This document shows, in pieces, positions 1 to 11,480 of a DNA stretch of 64,000 nt. The notes beneath the pieces are model-generated. The model saw nothing but the letters and a program-made list of their open reading frames with translations. It was not told the DNA's origin and ran no database searches. The DNA is taken from positions 16,060,811-16,124,810 of the forward strand of contig NC_135058.1 in the NCBI RefSeq assembly GCF_051014685.1, read 5' to 3'. The stretch's first letter is position 1, and each line of letters begins with the position of its first letter. A program made the translations under genes and the position numbers. This DNA is from Ptiloglossa arizonensis. Lineage: Eukaryota > Arthropoda > Insecta > Hymenoptera > Colletidae.

Positions 1-1049
1 GGCGTTGCTAGGCACAAGATCTTTCATAAACCTTCCGAACGATTTTCCGAATAATTACTTCAGAAACGGACCGTCGTCCGAAGATGGCGATGATGAAACG
101 CGTAAAGTAGGCGAGTTGTGCACGTTATGCATTCCTACGTTTATGCGTATTTATTACTACTTTCCCATCGTGTGTCGATCGATACGTTGATTGCCGCGGT
201 AGTATTTCATCTGCGCGGATACGCCAATGTTCAACAGTTCGAGGGGATACTTACAAAAAGAGAAATAATATATCTGGCGACGATCATAGATCGCGTTACA
301 ATAACCGTGTAAAAAAAACAATTTTGTATTTCTATACACGATGACTCGTTGTTAGTACATGTATATTAAAACTCAAGGAAGGATGTATTTAAAGATACCG
401 ATGGTTAAAATTTGTTACATCCGAAGATAATCCTTTGGGTCGAAAACGTTTATGCAATTAATAATTTTTGAAGATTGATTTTAAATAATTTCCTTCGTCT
501 TTTTTTCAACGAAGTGACCATTTCTTATCACTGTCCTTCGTACATAGCTACAAAGAACTTTCCACACATTTTTTTTCATTTTCGGTGGTAAATAGTTCAA
601 AGAAATTTCGCCTTCAAATCGTGCCGACAGAAATGGCATTCCTACAATTCTAAACTATTCGTCGAATCGAGAAACGTCTCGAACAAAAGTTACCTGGTTT
701 CAAATATGGAACAATTTTGTCCATACCGTTACGCTTGCTCGTACCAATAACTTAACTATCGACAATAAAATGCGTTTCCGAAGGTTCGTGGCGCGGATAG
801 TCAGTGCGAAAACTTATCCACGGGCCGTCGATTTCTGTAACGTTCCAGCGGCGAATAAAACAAACGGCGAGATCGGAATCGCAACGGCGATCTCCCCGAG
901 TCATAATACTGTAAGCTGTACGATCGGTATATATTACATAGGTGTGTCACGCGAGCGATTACGAGCGGGCAATATTAAGCCGCAGCGCGGATTATTTCTC
1001 GGGTCCCGTTTTTCCTCTTTCGCTGGACCCCGCTCGGCCTGTTCGGTTT

Positions 1050-1325
1050 CCACTTGCTGGAACTCGCCTCCAGATCGCCGATCTTCGCTGTCCTCTGGAA
1101 ATCTTAACTCGACTCTCGTTTCTTTTCAATATCGCTGATATACAATCTTAACATTTTTTAGTCGATTTGTAAATAGTGCTCCAATTTTTTGAGCGTCAAT
1201 TTCCAATATTCGAATTCAGAATCGCTGGAACTCAATTCCGGTGATCGTTAGTCCTTCGCAGTCCTCTGTAAACGTTAACTGGGTTCTCGTTTCTCTTGTA
1301 AAATTTGTTATACGTGTCTCGAACA
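1050..1325. repeat. Diverged tandem duplication, about 168-171 bp offset
   Basis: GCTGGAACTC at 1056 recurs at 1224. TCCTCTG plus a shared downstream stretch (TTAACT, then TCTCGTTTCT) recurs from 1091 at 1262. The copies are clearly related but diverged. A weaker third echo (TTGCTGAAATCC) begins near 1373. No open frame is conserved between the copies, so this is noncoding duplication. Confidence 0.6.
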
Positions 1326-2384
1326 GTATTTCAATCTTCGATGGCTTGTTTTCGAATATTTGGTCACAGAGTTGCTGAAATCCACTTCGCTAACGCTGAT
1401 GAAATTCAGAACGTATAAATTCTTGAGCGCATTTTATGCTAAACGCCGGCCACGGATATTGGTGTTATGCTTCAATTAGTCGTAGATACGAAATGATTAC
1501 AGTCTTCGCGGGCACTATAATTTTCTTTATCAAGATGGAGTTCGGTAGCAGGTGGATTGCGGTAGCTTGAAATCTGAAAGCAAATCAGGGAACAATTTCT
1601 TTCTCTGTCGCCGACGAGGATTTATAAGTGGAAATAATTAGAAGCACTTGACTGCTGCGAGCGCTCGTGAACGCTCGAGAGAGCGACGCGTTACGCGCTG
1701 CGAACGCCTATGAGCGTTTAACGCGCGTGCTCGATAAACGGGACTGCGAGTTTTCCGCGCGCGATGTAACTTGAGCGTACAAATCTTACAAATACGATTA
1801 AAAAGATCAAATATTTAATTTTTTCCATCAGTTGCTCATTACGAATTATAAGTCGTATCGTGTAATTATACTCTAACGTATAAACAGTAAGAGGAAACGG
1901 GACGCGTATTTACCGCGAAAAAGTATTCAAATTTTCAATAATTATTCCAGATATTTGCGCTCAAATGTGTATTCTTATTGGCCAGATTTATATTACAATC
2001 ACGTTCGCAGTGCGGCCAACTCGTTAATAATAACGAAGGATTCCGGTTCGATAAAAATGTGACGAATAATTCAATCGTACAAGCATATTTATTAATACCC
2101 GTTTGAAAGAAATATAAAAAATAATTATTATACGTTGCGCTATTATTAACGAACATTTCAATAATCACAGTGATTTTACTAATATTTCTAATCGTGCTAA
2201 CCCTGCAAATAAACGATGCACTAGTTTCTCTTTCGAAACTTTTCTACCTTTCGAATACTCCGTAATCGTTGCTTTTTTATTATTGCTTATAAATCACGAT
2301 ACTGACTGAAATTTAAAAAACTAATCTTTCTCGTTTTCAATCTTCCTGCCAAGAATACTACCTACACCCTTGCATTCAAAATAC

Positions 2385-2398
2385 AAAAAAAAAAAAAA
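2385..2398 (+). repeat. Poly-A run, 14 nt
   Basis: Fourteen A bases follow AAAATAC. There is no sign of a retroposed transcript upstream (no clear element body or flanking duplication), so it is recorded only as simple sequence. Confidence 0.75.
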
Positions 2399-3926
2399 TT
2401 CATAAGATCCATAAGGCAATATCTGTTTCGCGTAAAAGCAGCAAAAGTTTTAATCGTTGTGGTCATTTTACAACGAAGGTGCGGGAAACGGTTCGTAGAG
2501 ATCAAAGTGTTAAAATCAAGATTCTGTTCCCGATTCTGTAATTATGCGCTCTACACGCGTATTAACAACTTCCGTCTCATTTGTCGAGCTCGTCGACAGT
2601 TGCGTTCGATCTGTGCCTCCATCTTGCCTCGAAGGTGTCCACGGGCGACGTTTTCGCGTCCACCGTCTGCACGATACCGAAAACGCGGATATGTATTCAG
2701 ATAAACGCTGTAATTATGCGAACGGCATGAATAAAACTGTTTCCTCGTGTTGTTTTAATAAATGCAAAACTCGTACTGAATATTCATGCCCGACGGTGGG
2801 TGGTACCTTTTGTCGTTTGTGCCCGCTGCTCGGGCCTTACCACCTGGAAAAATGGAAAACGACCCGTGGAAAATACTCGGTTGCACGCGAAGACGTCTCC
2901 GCTTACTCGATCGTTTCGTAAACCGAGTGTCTTTGATCCTGACAATTCCTTCGAATTGGCAAATCTCGTCGAATCGTTGCATCTCGTTTAATCCGTAGGC
3001 GGGAGTATTTAAATTTTTCTTTTTCGATTTAAATAAGTCTCGACCAAGTGTACCAAGTGTACTCGATATCGAGTCTTAATAGAATATATATTAATGTCGT
3101 ACGAACTGTTTTTCTTATTTTTGTATCTAGAATCCGTGTCTACGTGTTTCCCACGTGCCACCAGTGGGAATCTAAATTTGTTTCCAACATTCGAAGCTCT
3201 CTTTACCGTCTAATCGTGCTCGGAGTTTAATCGTTCGAAATAATTGTTACTTCACAATTTCAGATTTTACGATTAAGAATGTTATAAAATTATACGCAAT
3301 CTTTGGTCGATCGAGGAATTCGTTCTCCTTCGGATCAATTCCGAACGAAAGCGTGTATTTTCGAAAGGGATCCTCGTTTCTTCGACATTGTCTCTACGCC
3401 TTGTTTCGTCGAACACTGTTGCCACACCGTGCTCAGCGTAATTTCCTTTATTATGTAAGGGACGTAATAAACGTTCCATTAGACCGGCTGGCGAAGTACC
3501 GAGCCCGACTTCTTCGTTAACTTGACTTTCTATCCATAAACAGTCATGCGAGGATCGCCGTGGCTTTTATTGATGGTATCGCTACTATTTCTAGTTACAC
3601 GAATGTATGGTTAACCGTTCATCTCTTTCGTTGGCCGGTTACGTCGGATTGGTCATTAAGCGGAAGATTAATTAAGTTAAAATCACATGTAACGGGCCCG
3701 ACAGCGTAACGGGTTGTTGTACAGCTTCACTTTGTCGAGGCTCCCTTAATTTGACAGGAAAACGAACGGAAAGGTACTGTTGCTCGCATCGCGGATTAAT
3801 GCCTGATTAATAGACGCGATAATTCAACGATGCAATCGTTTAATGGTAATTAATAAACACGCTTTATCGAGCGCGGATAATGTGCGCGTTATGTCATTCG
3901 GGCCGGTTTACATCGTAAAAGACGTG

Positions 3927-4245
3927 TACAGGGTGTTTCGAAGAAAGAAAATTTATCTCTTGTACATCAAAAACGCATATTTTTATCCTCGAAAACGAAC
4001 AATTTTAGTCTCCTTTATCTCTCGCGAACCTCGTCTCAACGGAACGAGTGATCCCCTCCATTGTCGAACATTAAGCGAGGCACTGTGGTACGTTCCAAGT
4101 CCAATTGAAATAAAAATATCGAAAAGTATCTAAAAAATCGGAAAATCTCTAAACAGGTTTTATCGTCGAAAGACAAACAATTTTGGTTCCTTTTACCATC
4201 CTTTTACCATCCATTCGTCCCAACGAAACGATTCGGTCCCCTTCC
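3927..4245. repeat. Diverged direct duplication with a transposon-end-like word
   Basis: The segment starting CGAAAACGAACAATTTT at 3990 is repeated near 4167 (CGAAAGACAAACAATTTT). In both copies a CTCC/TTCC tract, then TC(T/C)CAACG(G/A)AACGA, then TCCCCT(C/T)C follows. TACAGGGTGT lies at 3927-3936. At 4064-4084 there is a 21-bp word also found at 61299-61319 with one mismatch. The combination suggests remnants of an old repetitive element. No protein is encoded. Confidence 0.5.
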
Positions 4246-6383
4246 AAGGAATCTCCGCGACTTCGATACTCTCGATCGAGTAGTAGTCGGTAGAGCGGTT
4301 CACGAGGATCTTCTCGGTGATATTCGAGCGTCCATTAAAGGGTGCGCGTTAAGAGTTTTCCCTTTTGTGTGTCTCGCGGACGGGCCGCGGAGTTTCGGGA
4401 CTGTTTGCCCAAGTGTTTAGCTCGGTTGTCCCCGAATCGTCGTCCAGAAACGACGGGGCCTTGGCTCGCCGCCATCGCAATTAGCACCTGCAGGGTCGTT
4501 AACGTGTCCCGAGCTCCCGGGCTTTGCCTTTTCGGCCGCGTTCTCTTCGTTTTCGTCTTTTTCTTCTTTTTTTTTCCTCTTCTTCTTCTCCGTTTCCTCG
4601 AACATGGCGAGCTTCGTAAAAAACGCTTCATTGTTACGCGTCCGCTCGGTTGTTTGATCGAACCGGTAGCTGTCCCGACCAGCGCTAAACGAATCTCTGT
4701 TTGCTCGAGAACGTCTTTCACGGGCCCATTATGCGGACAGCTTTTCCTATCCGTGCCCCTCTCCACTCCTGTGGAACGTCTCTCTTATCTATTATTCATT
4801 ATCGAGATTTCCGGGCCGACGTTTGCACGAGTAATCGTCTCCACTCTCCTCCCCTCCTTTGGTGGGATCCGTGACTCGGTTCGAAGAGAGACCACTTCGA
4901 AGCTACGAAGTCCGTTTCGTGGTCACCTCGTTCTGTCAGCGCTGGCCCTTTGTTCCGTTCCACGTTCTCCTCGGCGTTCCACGTTTACCTTTTTTCTTAT
5001 ATTCTATTTTGTGGTTTCCTCGACTCGATGAAGCTTCTTTTCTGTTTAAGTAACACGGTGGTTGGTAACCCAGGGTGTATATTAAAATTGTAATTTCAAC
5101 GTCCCGGTTCCTCCCTGGACTCCACCACCAGAGACAGTTGGGATTACAGAGTAAATATCCGTTTACGGATCGCTCGAGTAACGAGTGTGGACCTGTATGT
5201 TTTTCTTCTTACTTTCTTCCCTTCTAATTTCATATTGACTGTAATGTATTTCAACTTCGTAAAAGTTTCTGGGAGGAAGACGTTTATTCGAAATAATTTT
5301 TCTTCTCGGAGAAGTATAACGAATCCCGATTGTTTCCTCGGTAAATTGTGTACAGTTCCACTCGGTGGTAAAATCCAAATTTCCAAAATTGCATCGCGTC
5401 GTGTTTATCGAGAAACGAAAGAAATACTCATCGACGTCCACGATCGCTCAGCGAAAAGAAGTCGGTAATAAGATTGCGTTCCTCGAACTCTTCACCTGTC
5501 TCCGCCGAACGTAAAGAGTAATATGCAAATTTTTAACGCGCCTCTTTCGCCGCCTCCGATACTGGAATAAAAAACGAGAGAGCAAACATCCCGAAAAAGA
5601 ATACACAAGACTCGCGCCCGCGCTCGACCGCGTCCTAATAATTTCATTTAACGTGCGCGTTTAACGGACAGGCGAAAATGGTAACGCAAGGAAACGGCCC
5701 GTTCCGCTAACGGAATTATCTTAATTACCGAATTAACGCGGTCGGTCCTTTTTTATCGGGGCTCGTTCTCGGACGAGTTTTAACAACAGTTCGGGGCCAC
5801 GCGAAATGCATCCCCGGGGGACGGGGGGAGGTTTCGGGGCGGGTGAAACGCAACCGCGAGCAGGGATGGGGGGTTGGGGGATGGGGTGGCGGACGTTCTT
5901 AATTTCTTATTGTGTATTAACATGCCACACGTGTGATCACGCGAGCAGTATCGCGGCTGGGAGTTTTTGTTTTTGCGGCCACGAAGGACCCGTGTGGGAG
6001 ACGGCAGCTGTGCATTTCAGATAATGCGATCCCGCGTGCACGCCCTGCCCCGCGCTCGCGATCTCTGCATTACGCTCGGTCACGTTATCATCGATAAGGA
6101 CGAGCGTGCACACACGATTCATCGTCCTTTTCGACGCCCGACCCTCCCGATGACGACTCGTCCGTGTAAGAGCGTCCACCGCGATTCATCCGATCGAGAG
6201 GCGTCGTCGAGAACCTTCGTCTCGAATTTTTGCGATCGTCGAGGAAAAGTAGCGGCAATCGTGCGTTGTACCATCAAAAATTTCATTCTGGGCTCGACGA
6301 ACTTTTTCAAGAAAATACACGAAGTTTTGGATGCGTAAAATTTCAGCGGGCTGTGCTTTCAATTCTAAAAACACGTACGCGCG
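4246..6383. other. Gene-free stretch, pyrimidine- and G-rich patches
   Basis: Contains a TTCTTTTTTTTTCC-type pyrimidine tract near 4562-4595 and the G-rich patch at 5812-5888. The 229-codon open frame at 4342-5031 is low-complexity Phe/Arg/Ser-rich and crosses this tract. No family motif was seen. Confidence 0.55.
5862..5886 (+). repeat. G-rich run with G-quadruplex potential
   Basis: GGG, GGGGGG, GGGGG and GGGG tracts are separated by AT, TT and AT. The run sits in a wider G-rich patch (5812-5888) that also holds GGGGG and GGGGGG runs. Noncoding. Confidence 0.75.
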
Positions 6384-6399
6384 AAATTTAATATTTTAT
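6384..6399 (+). repeat. 16-bp direct repeat flanking the inverted-repeat structure (left copy)
   Basis: AAATTTAATATTTTAT is found here and again, exactly, at 7781-7796, on either side of the 142-bp fold-back structure. It could be a duplicated insertion site or chance AT-rich similarity. It is longer than usual transposon target duplications. Confidence 0.4.
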
Positions 6400-6403
6400 G
6401 ATA

Positions 6404-6872
6404 TATTACTTTACATCACTTAGTGTATAGAATAAGCCTTTCTGCGCAAGGAAATCGAACTCGCGTTATTTTACGTTACTTAGGATCAAGAATAACCCTT
6501 TTCGTACAAGAAGATACAACATTTCGCAGAGTCTTCGTCGGAATTTGAAAAAGATTGTCCGGTCGTGTCGGTTCGAAGTCGAAGTATCTCCAATCATCGA
6601 ATTCGCGTTACTTTACGTTACTTAGGATCAAGAATAACCCTTTTCGTACAAGAAGATACTACATTTCGCAGAGTCTTCGTCGGAATTTCAAAAAGATTGT
6701 CCGGTCGTGTTGGTTCGAAGTCGAAGTATCTCCAATCATCGAATTCGCGTTACTTTACGTTACTTAGAATCAAGAATAACCCTTTTCGTACAAGAAGATA
6801 CTACATTTCGCAGAGTCTTCGTCGGAATTTGAAAAAGATTGTCCGGTCGCGTCGGTTCGAAGTAAAAGCCGA
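6404..6872 (+). repeat. 142-bp tandem array (left arm of an inverted-repeat structure)
   Basis: The word TTACGTTACTTAG recurs at 6471, 6613 and 6755, giving an exact 142-bp period. A truncated, more diverged unit precedes it at about 6404-6450. Units are nearly identical over shared anchors such as AATAACCCTTTTCGTACAAG, GCAGAGTCTTCGTCGG and GTCCGGTCG(T/C)GT. The near-identity suggests recent expansion. The open frames starting near 6555 and 6565 are by-products of the repeat. Confidence 0.88.
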
Positions 6873-7479
6873 CGAATTACGTTCTTGGTGAACACACCGG
6901 TCTGTTTAGAAGCTTCGCGTCGAGGCGGAGGTCGTAGCGAAGCCGCGGGCCAAAAACAGCACGGCGAAGCTGATGCAAGCCGGAATAAATGACGGCAGGG
7001 TAGAACGAAGGAGGAGAAGGAGCAAAAAAGGCGACGAGGGAAGGGTTGCGGAGCGGAGAGGCCGAGAGTAAGACCGTGGTAGTGTGGGAGGACGCAGATT
7101 ACGAGGCTGTCATTCCTCGTATAAGGCGTGAAAGGAGAAGCGTCTGCACCGATGCAAATTTCGCCATCGGCCTCCGCCGTGACAGTCAGGTTCGTTGACA
7201 GTCGTACGGTCGGCTGCGTTTGAATCCCCCCTCTGCGCGCGAACGCGCGACGACAGCTCGTTTGGACGTGTGTGCGAGCGTGCAAGTGTGCGAGCGCACG
7301 CGCGCGCGAAATTTCACGCTGCACCAGGAAACAACACCGATGGATTTGCATTTATATCCAGATGCACCGATCCTCCGGCTCGACCGGTCGGTAAATGGAA
7401 TCGATTCGCGGCAATGCAAATTCGAGGCTAGTTTTCAGCCACCACGCGAAAAGAATCTAACACTCTCCAGTGAAACGAG
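6873..7479. other. Spacer between the two 142-bp repeat arms
   Basis: GC-rich DNA, purine-rich in its first half and CG/GTGCG-rich at 7265-7305 (partly alternating purine-pyrimidine). A 193-codon minus-strand frame covers 6770-7351 but overlaps the repeat array and shows no recognisable domain. Confidence 0.5.
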
Positions 7480-7680
7480 TACTTTGACTTCGAACCGACA
7501 CGACTGGATATTTTTTTTAGCATTTCACGGAAGACCTTACAGAGTGATGTGTCTTCTTCTGTGTAAAGTGTTATTCTTGATCGTAAATATTGTAAAGTAA
7601 CACGAGTTCCACGATTACGGGTACTTTGACTTCGAACCGATACGACCGGGTATCTCTTTAAACTTACTTAAGAAATTCTA
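7480..7680 (-). repeat. Inverted, diverged copy of the 142-bp unit (right arm)
   Basis: Read on the minus strand, this stretch aligns with the 6404-6872 unit. On the + strand it runs TACTTTGACTTCGAACCGA, then TCTTCTT, then GGTTATTCTTGATC-like sequence (GTTATTCTTGATC here), then GTAAAGTAAC. The first anchor repeats 142 bp later, at 7622. It is roughly three-quarters identical to the left array by eye. With the left array it forms a large inverted repeat around a spacer of about 600 bp. Confidence 0.78.
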
Positions 7681-7780
7681 CCTACGATCGGTACCATACT
7701 TACGCAAAAGTAAATCTAGGCTCGTGAATTGAAGTTTCGTAACTCCTACAAATTATTTATTTTTTTAATTCGCTATTAAT

Positions 7781-7796
7781 AAATTTAATATTTTAT
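7781..7796 (+). repeat. 16-bp direct repeat flanking the inverted-repeat structure (right copy)
   Basis: This is an exact second copy of AAATTTAATATTTTAT from 6384-6399, in the same orientation, about 100 bp outside the recognisable right arm. The gap to the arm weakens a simple target-site-duplication reading. Confidence 0.4.
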
Positions 7797-8286
7797 TCAA
7801 TTTCTTACGAGCCGAGTATTCCGCTCATTGTTGTTCCAAGAAAGGTTCACATTGCATCAGCCGAAGGAACGTAAAGTTTGTTGCTTATTTTACCGATCGT
7901 TTTATACTTTCCATGAACTCCTGTTTCTTTTATTCCACGCAGTTGTGTGCTCGGAACTGTCTTACCTCTCACTGTCCGCATTAAAAAGTACATCCTGTTG
8001 AACAAACGAAACGAACGTTTCACGTGGAATTAAAATCGAACGCTGCTGGAATAATATAAAATATATCAATAGTACGGGAAAGAAAAAGCACTCTTTAATT
8101 TCCTCGGAGCAAAGCAGGCAGCTGTGCGTATATTTAAAATTAAATGAAATTCAACTAAATATTGAGGCAGTTAGCTTCGTGGACCGATGCGATCGGCCAA
8201 TATTTTGCACATTCTTCGAATATTGAAGAAAATGTTATCATTCCAGAGTCGTGATTCGTTCCAATTAGACAGCTTTTTCGAGCCGA

Positions 8287-8325
8287 ACGCGCGCACACGC
8301 GCGCACACGCGCGCACACGTACACG
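8287..8325. repeat. 10-bp (CGCGCACACG) minisatellite, 39-bp alternating purine-pyrimidine tract
   Basis: Three tandem copies of a 10-bp unit plus a tail form an uninterrupted alternating purine/pyrimidine run of 39 bases. CG and CA steps in perfect alternation are the classic composition for the Z-DNA transition. Confidence 0.85.
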
Positions 8326-8480
8326 GTAACCTGTTCGTCTCAGTGACATTACTCGGGCAAATTTATGCTCGAGTGCAATTCTTCGGAAATGAATCGACGC
8401 ACGCAGGTTTCACGCGCGGACCACAGCGATGGGAATCGGCGGACGTCACGCACCATTAAGATCCTCGAGATCCAATCGCG

Positions 8481-8572
8481 CAATTAGCGACGATCGCCTA
8501 TTAATTACCTCGCGATTAACGGCGATGACGCGTCGCTGTGTCCGCGCGCGTTCAACCCGTGCAGGCAATTAG
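8481..8572. promoter_or_regulatory. Candidate enhancer: homeodomain-word cluster
   Basis: CAATTAGC at 8481, ATTAATTA at 8500, GATTAAC at 8514 and CAATTAG at 8566 lie within 92 bp of otherwise CpG-rich DNA. TAAT/ATTA cores are bound by many homeodomain proteins. A compact cluster in non-AT-rich sequence is what a developmental enhancer often looks like. Function is an inference. Confidence 0.3.
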
Positions 8573-11284
8573 TCCCGAGGAATTTTACGAGTAACCCGTT
8601 CTACCTCCTCTCCCCGTCCCCTTCTCTCGATCTTCGTTTACTTCACTCTCCTCCTTTTCACCCGCAGCCTCGAACGGTACCTTTCTCTCGGCGAATTGAA
8701 TCCTCGCGGAGCAACAATCCGCTCTGCTTTGCGTACCTGTTGCAAATCGATCGCTCGAAGAAGGAAGTCGCGCGTCTCCGACAGTGACGAGAAACGAGGA
8801 TGACGAGACGAGGGAATTATTCGAATTTCGAGCGTATTCGACGCCCACAGCTTCAACGAGACGTCCACGAGTCGTGGGTTCCGTGAAATTAGAAAAGTAC
8901 AACTATTTGCAGAGAATATCACGTATCGTTGGACCAACGAAAATGTGAACTTTCTTCGAGCGTGGTGGATTGCTGCTCGTACATTTAAATATCATTTGGG
9001 AATTCTTTTCGCGTACAATATAAATGACTTTCAGTTTCTCACTTCGCGCACTTTCCATTTTATCTGCTATTTCATAACTTTGAAAATTCGAAACAAATGT
9101 TTTCACACACCGGAGACTATCTTCTCTTACTTAGAACTTGGTACGAACAACTTGAAGAATTTGTGCTTCTCAAAGGTCAAAAAGATGAACTCGATGAAAT
9201 AAAAAATTCAAAAGCTGATGTTCCACGGATCGTTTCAAGGTTGCTTCTTTTGTCTCGTTGATAAGTTCACGAGCTTCCGAGAGGTGCTGCACCGTGTATC
9301 TACCGTTTCGGAGAAATTATGGACACTCGGTTCTATGATAAAACACGGCCGCTGCCATTGGTCCACAATTACAGAATCGTATCGAGCGCGAACTACGAGG
9401 GAAGTGGGGATACGATTAAGCCACTTACGCGGATCGTCTCGAGAAGAGAGGATACACTGTATTCCGACGTGTAATTGGGTCAACGACGCTTCGCAACGCG
9501 TCTTTTAGGGCCGCTTTTGACGTACGAGCGATGCATCTTCTTGCCGCGCAAAAAAAGACACGCTCTCGAGGTTGGTCCCCTCTTCCTTCTTGCGGATCGT
9601 GCATGAAAGACGCGTTCTCGAAACGGAGAGAAAAAAAGTACGCACCGGCGGTATCGCGCTCGAGGGTAATTGATATTAAACGATCGACGCCCGTACGAGC
9701 GATCGAACGAGCACTTTTGGTCGATCTTTCTTTTCGGGTCACGGACGTGTCGTGCTTTCTCTGCTTTTATTCGTTACATTTATCCTTTTATATCTACGAT
9801 CTAGATCTGCGTCGAGTAACTCGAAAAATGCCAGTTACATCTTTATCACCGAGTACGTTTTATCGTACGTACGATACACGGTACGTATACCTTTGTCGTT
9901 TATAAATTTAGTTCGATTCTCGGTGTTACATTTCACGGAAAGTGAAAAAGGAAGCGTTTGAATCTCCGATCCATTGGACGAATATTCCAAATTAAAATAA
10001 AGTTTTAACGAATTTTCTCCAGTTTATAGGGGAGATACGCCGATCCTCCGTTAGGCGGGTCGAGCACGATTTAACCCCTTCTGTAACATTCGACACTGAA
10101 ATTTCAAGGTTTAAATCCATTACGATAAATAATCAATTGCGCCTCGCATTATGCAGTTTGGCTGTAGAAAACACGAAGAGTCAACCGTCGGCTGAGCACG
10201 ATGTTGCAATTCTTTGCAGCGAAACACGCACCTGATACTTTGATCCTATCTCCGGATTATTATGAAAAGCTCTTGACTCAAATTATAGTGAACATTACGT
10301 ATCCGTAATTTGGAAGATGTGATCTCGTATGAGTATTCAGGGCACTCGAACGGCGAAACAAATTTTGTCCATTCCCTTCTGAGTATAAAATTAACGAAAT
10401 TGTGATTCGTAACATTGTGAGCAAGGTGCTGCAATTTCTCGTAAATATTCCCGGGGACTGTTACTCGATACCGAGGCTCTTCCGACAATAGGAAGGTAGG
10501 ATGAAACACGCCGCCATTTTGTACGAATGACGGTATTCGAGAAGTCCGCGCGAGGCGAGTAACGATTCAACTGTAATACGTTTCGTGAGATAGGGTTACC
10601 GGTTTTTGTTGGTTTTTCGAGGAAAGTACTTAGAGGGAACGAGGAGTAGAGTCGCAGCGTCTCGAAGCGTCTCAATGCGTTACTGTCTCCGAGCTCAAAG
10701 GGACGGGGAGACGGAAGAGATGTTCCAGCAGGCCTGTTGACGGAAACTGAAACCGCCTTTCTAGAATTTCTCGCGGCGTGGAACAGCCAACGACCGGGTG
10801 TCAGCGTAATCCCGCGCTCAAAGAGCTGTTCCGTAGCGGGACACGGACTGGACGAAGAACAAGGATGGACCACACAGCTCGCGCTGTTATTACGCTGCAC
10901 GGAGGGCGCCACCACGGCGTTCAGCTTGATTAATTATCATTGCCGCGTCGGTCGCATTCACCATTCGGCCGGTATGTGCGCACGACATTGTAGCCCTATA
11001 AGGTATCGTGCTTCATAAACCAGGTCCCTTCATTTTTTTACTCCTCCTCGTACCTTCGCCCTCCGCGTCCCCGATGACTCGCGAACCGATCCGAGAGAAT
11101 CCCCTCTTCGAGCGTGTTTCGCGACAGACCGACTTTCCTTTCAAACACCATTTTGGACATCGAGAGTCTCTGGGTTCGATCGGAGCGTCGGACCACCGAT
11201 TTGCGGACCGATGGGACAACAATATTTTTTCAACACTTTTTCGAGCATTTTGCGATCATCTTTCTGGTCACCGATTTATATGGA

Positions 11285-11480
11285 AAAACTCCCTTCGGGA
11301 AAATTACTATTCCATGTGACTCCCTTCGGAAAAACTACCATTTCTGATGTCAACCTTGAGAAAAACTTCTACTTCGAATAATTCTCTCGAGAAACTACTA
11401 TTCCTAACAACTACCTCGAGAAAAGTTACCATTTCGAAAAATCTCCTTCGAAGGAACTTTGTACTTTCTATTTAAATAAC
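11285..11480. repeat. Degenerate ~30-bp tandem repeats
   Basis: The phrase ACTCCCTTCGG(G)AAAA(T/C)TAC(T/C)ATT recurs at 11288 and 11319. Decayed copies follow, built from CCTCGAGAAA, ACTACTATTCC and TACCATTTC. An old minisatellite with no coding content. Confidence 0.55.

Larger units (their letters stand above)
1..3926. other. Gene-free stretch, window start
   Basis: AT-rich up to about 770, more CpG-rich at 770-1150, and a CGAGCGCTCG palindrome in a GAGCG/AACGC-rich patch at 1650-1745. TAAT/ATTA words are frequent at 3640-3870. Apart from the duplication at 1050-1325, no gene or RNA was recognised on either strand. Confidence 0.6.
7797..11284. other. Gene-free stretch
   Basis: Ordinary mixed-composition DNA apart from the alternating tract at 8287 and the homeodomain-word cluster at 8481-8572. 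Frames of up to 174 codons (10391-10915, minus) carry no family motif. Confidence 0.55.

Noticed and set aside
4342..5031. 229-codon open frame on the + strand
   Set aside because: Low-complexity Phe/Arg/Ser composition across a pyrimidine tract, with no family motif.
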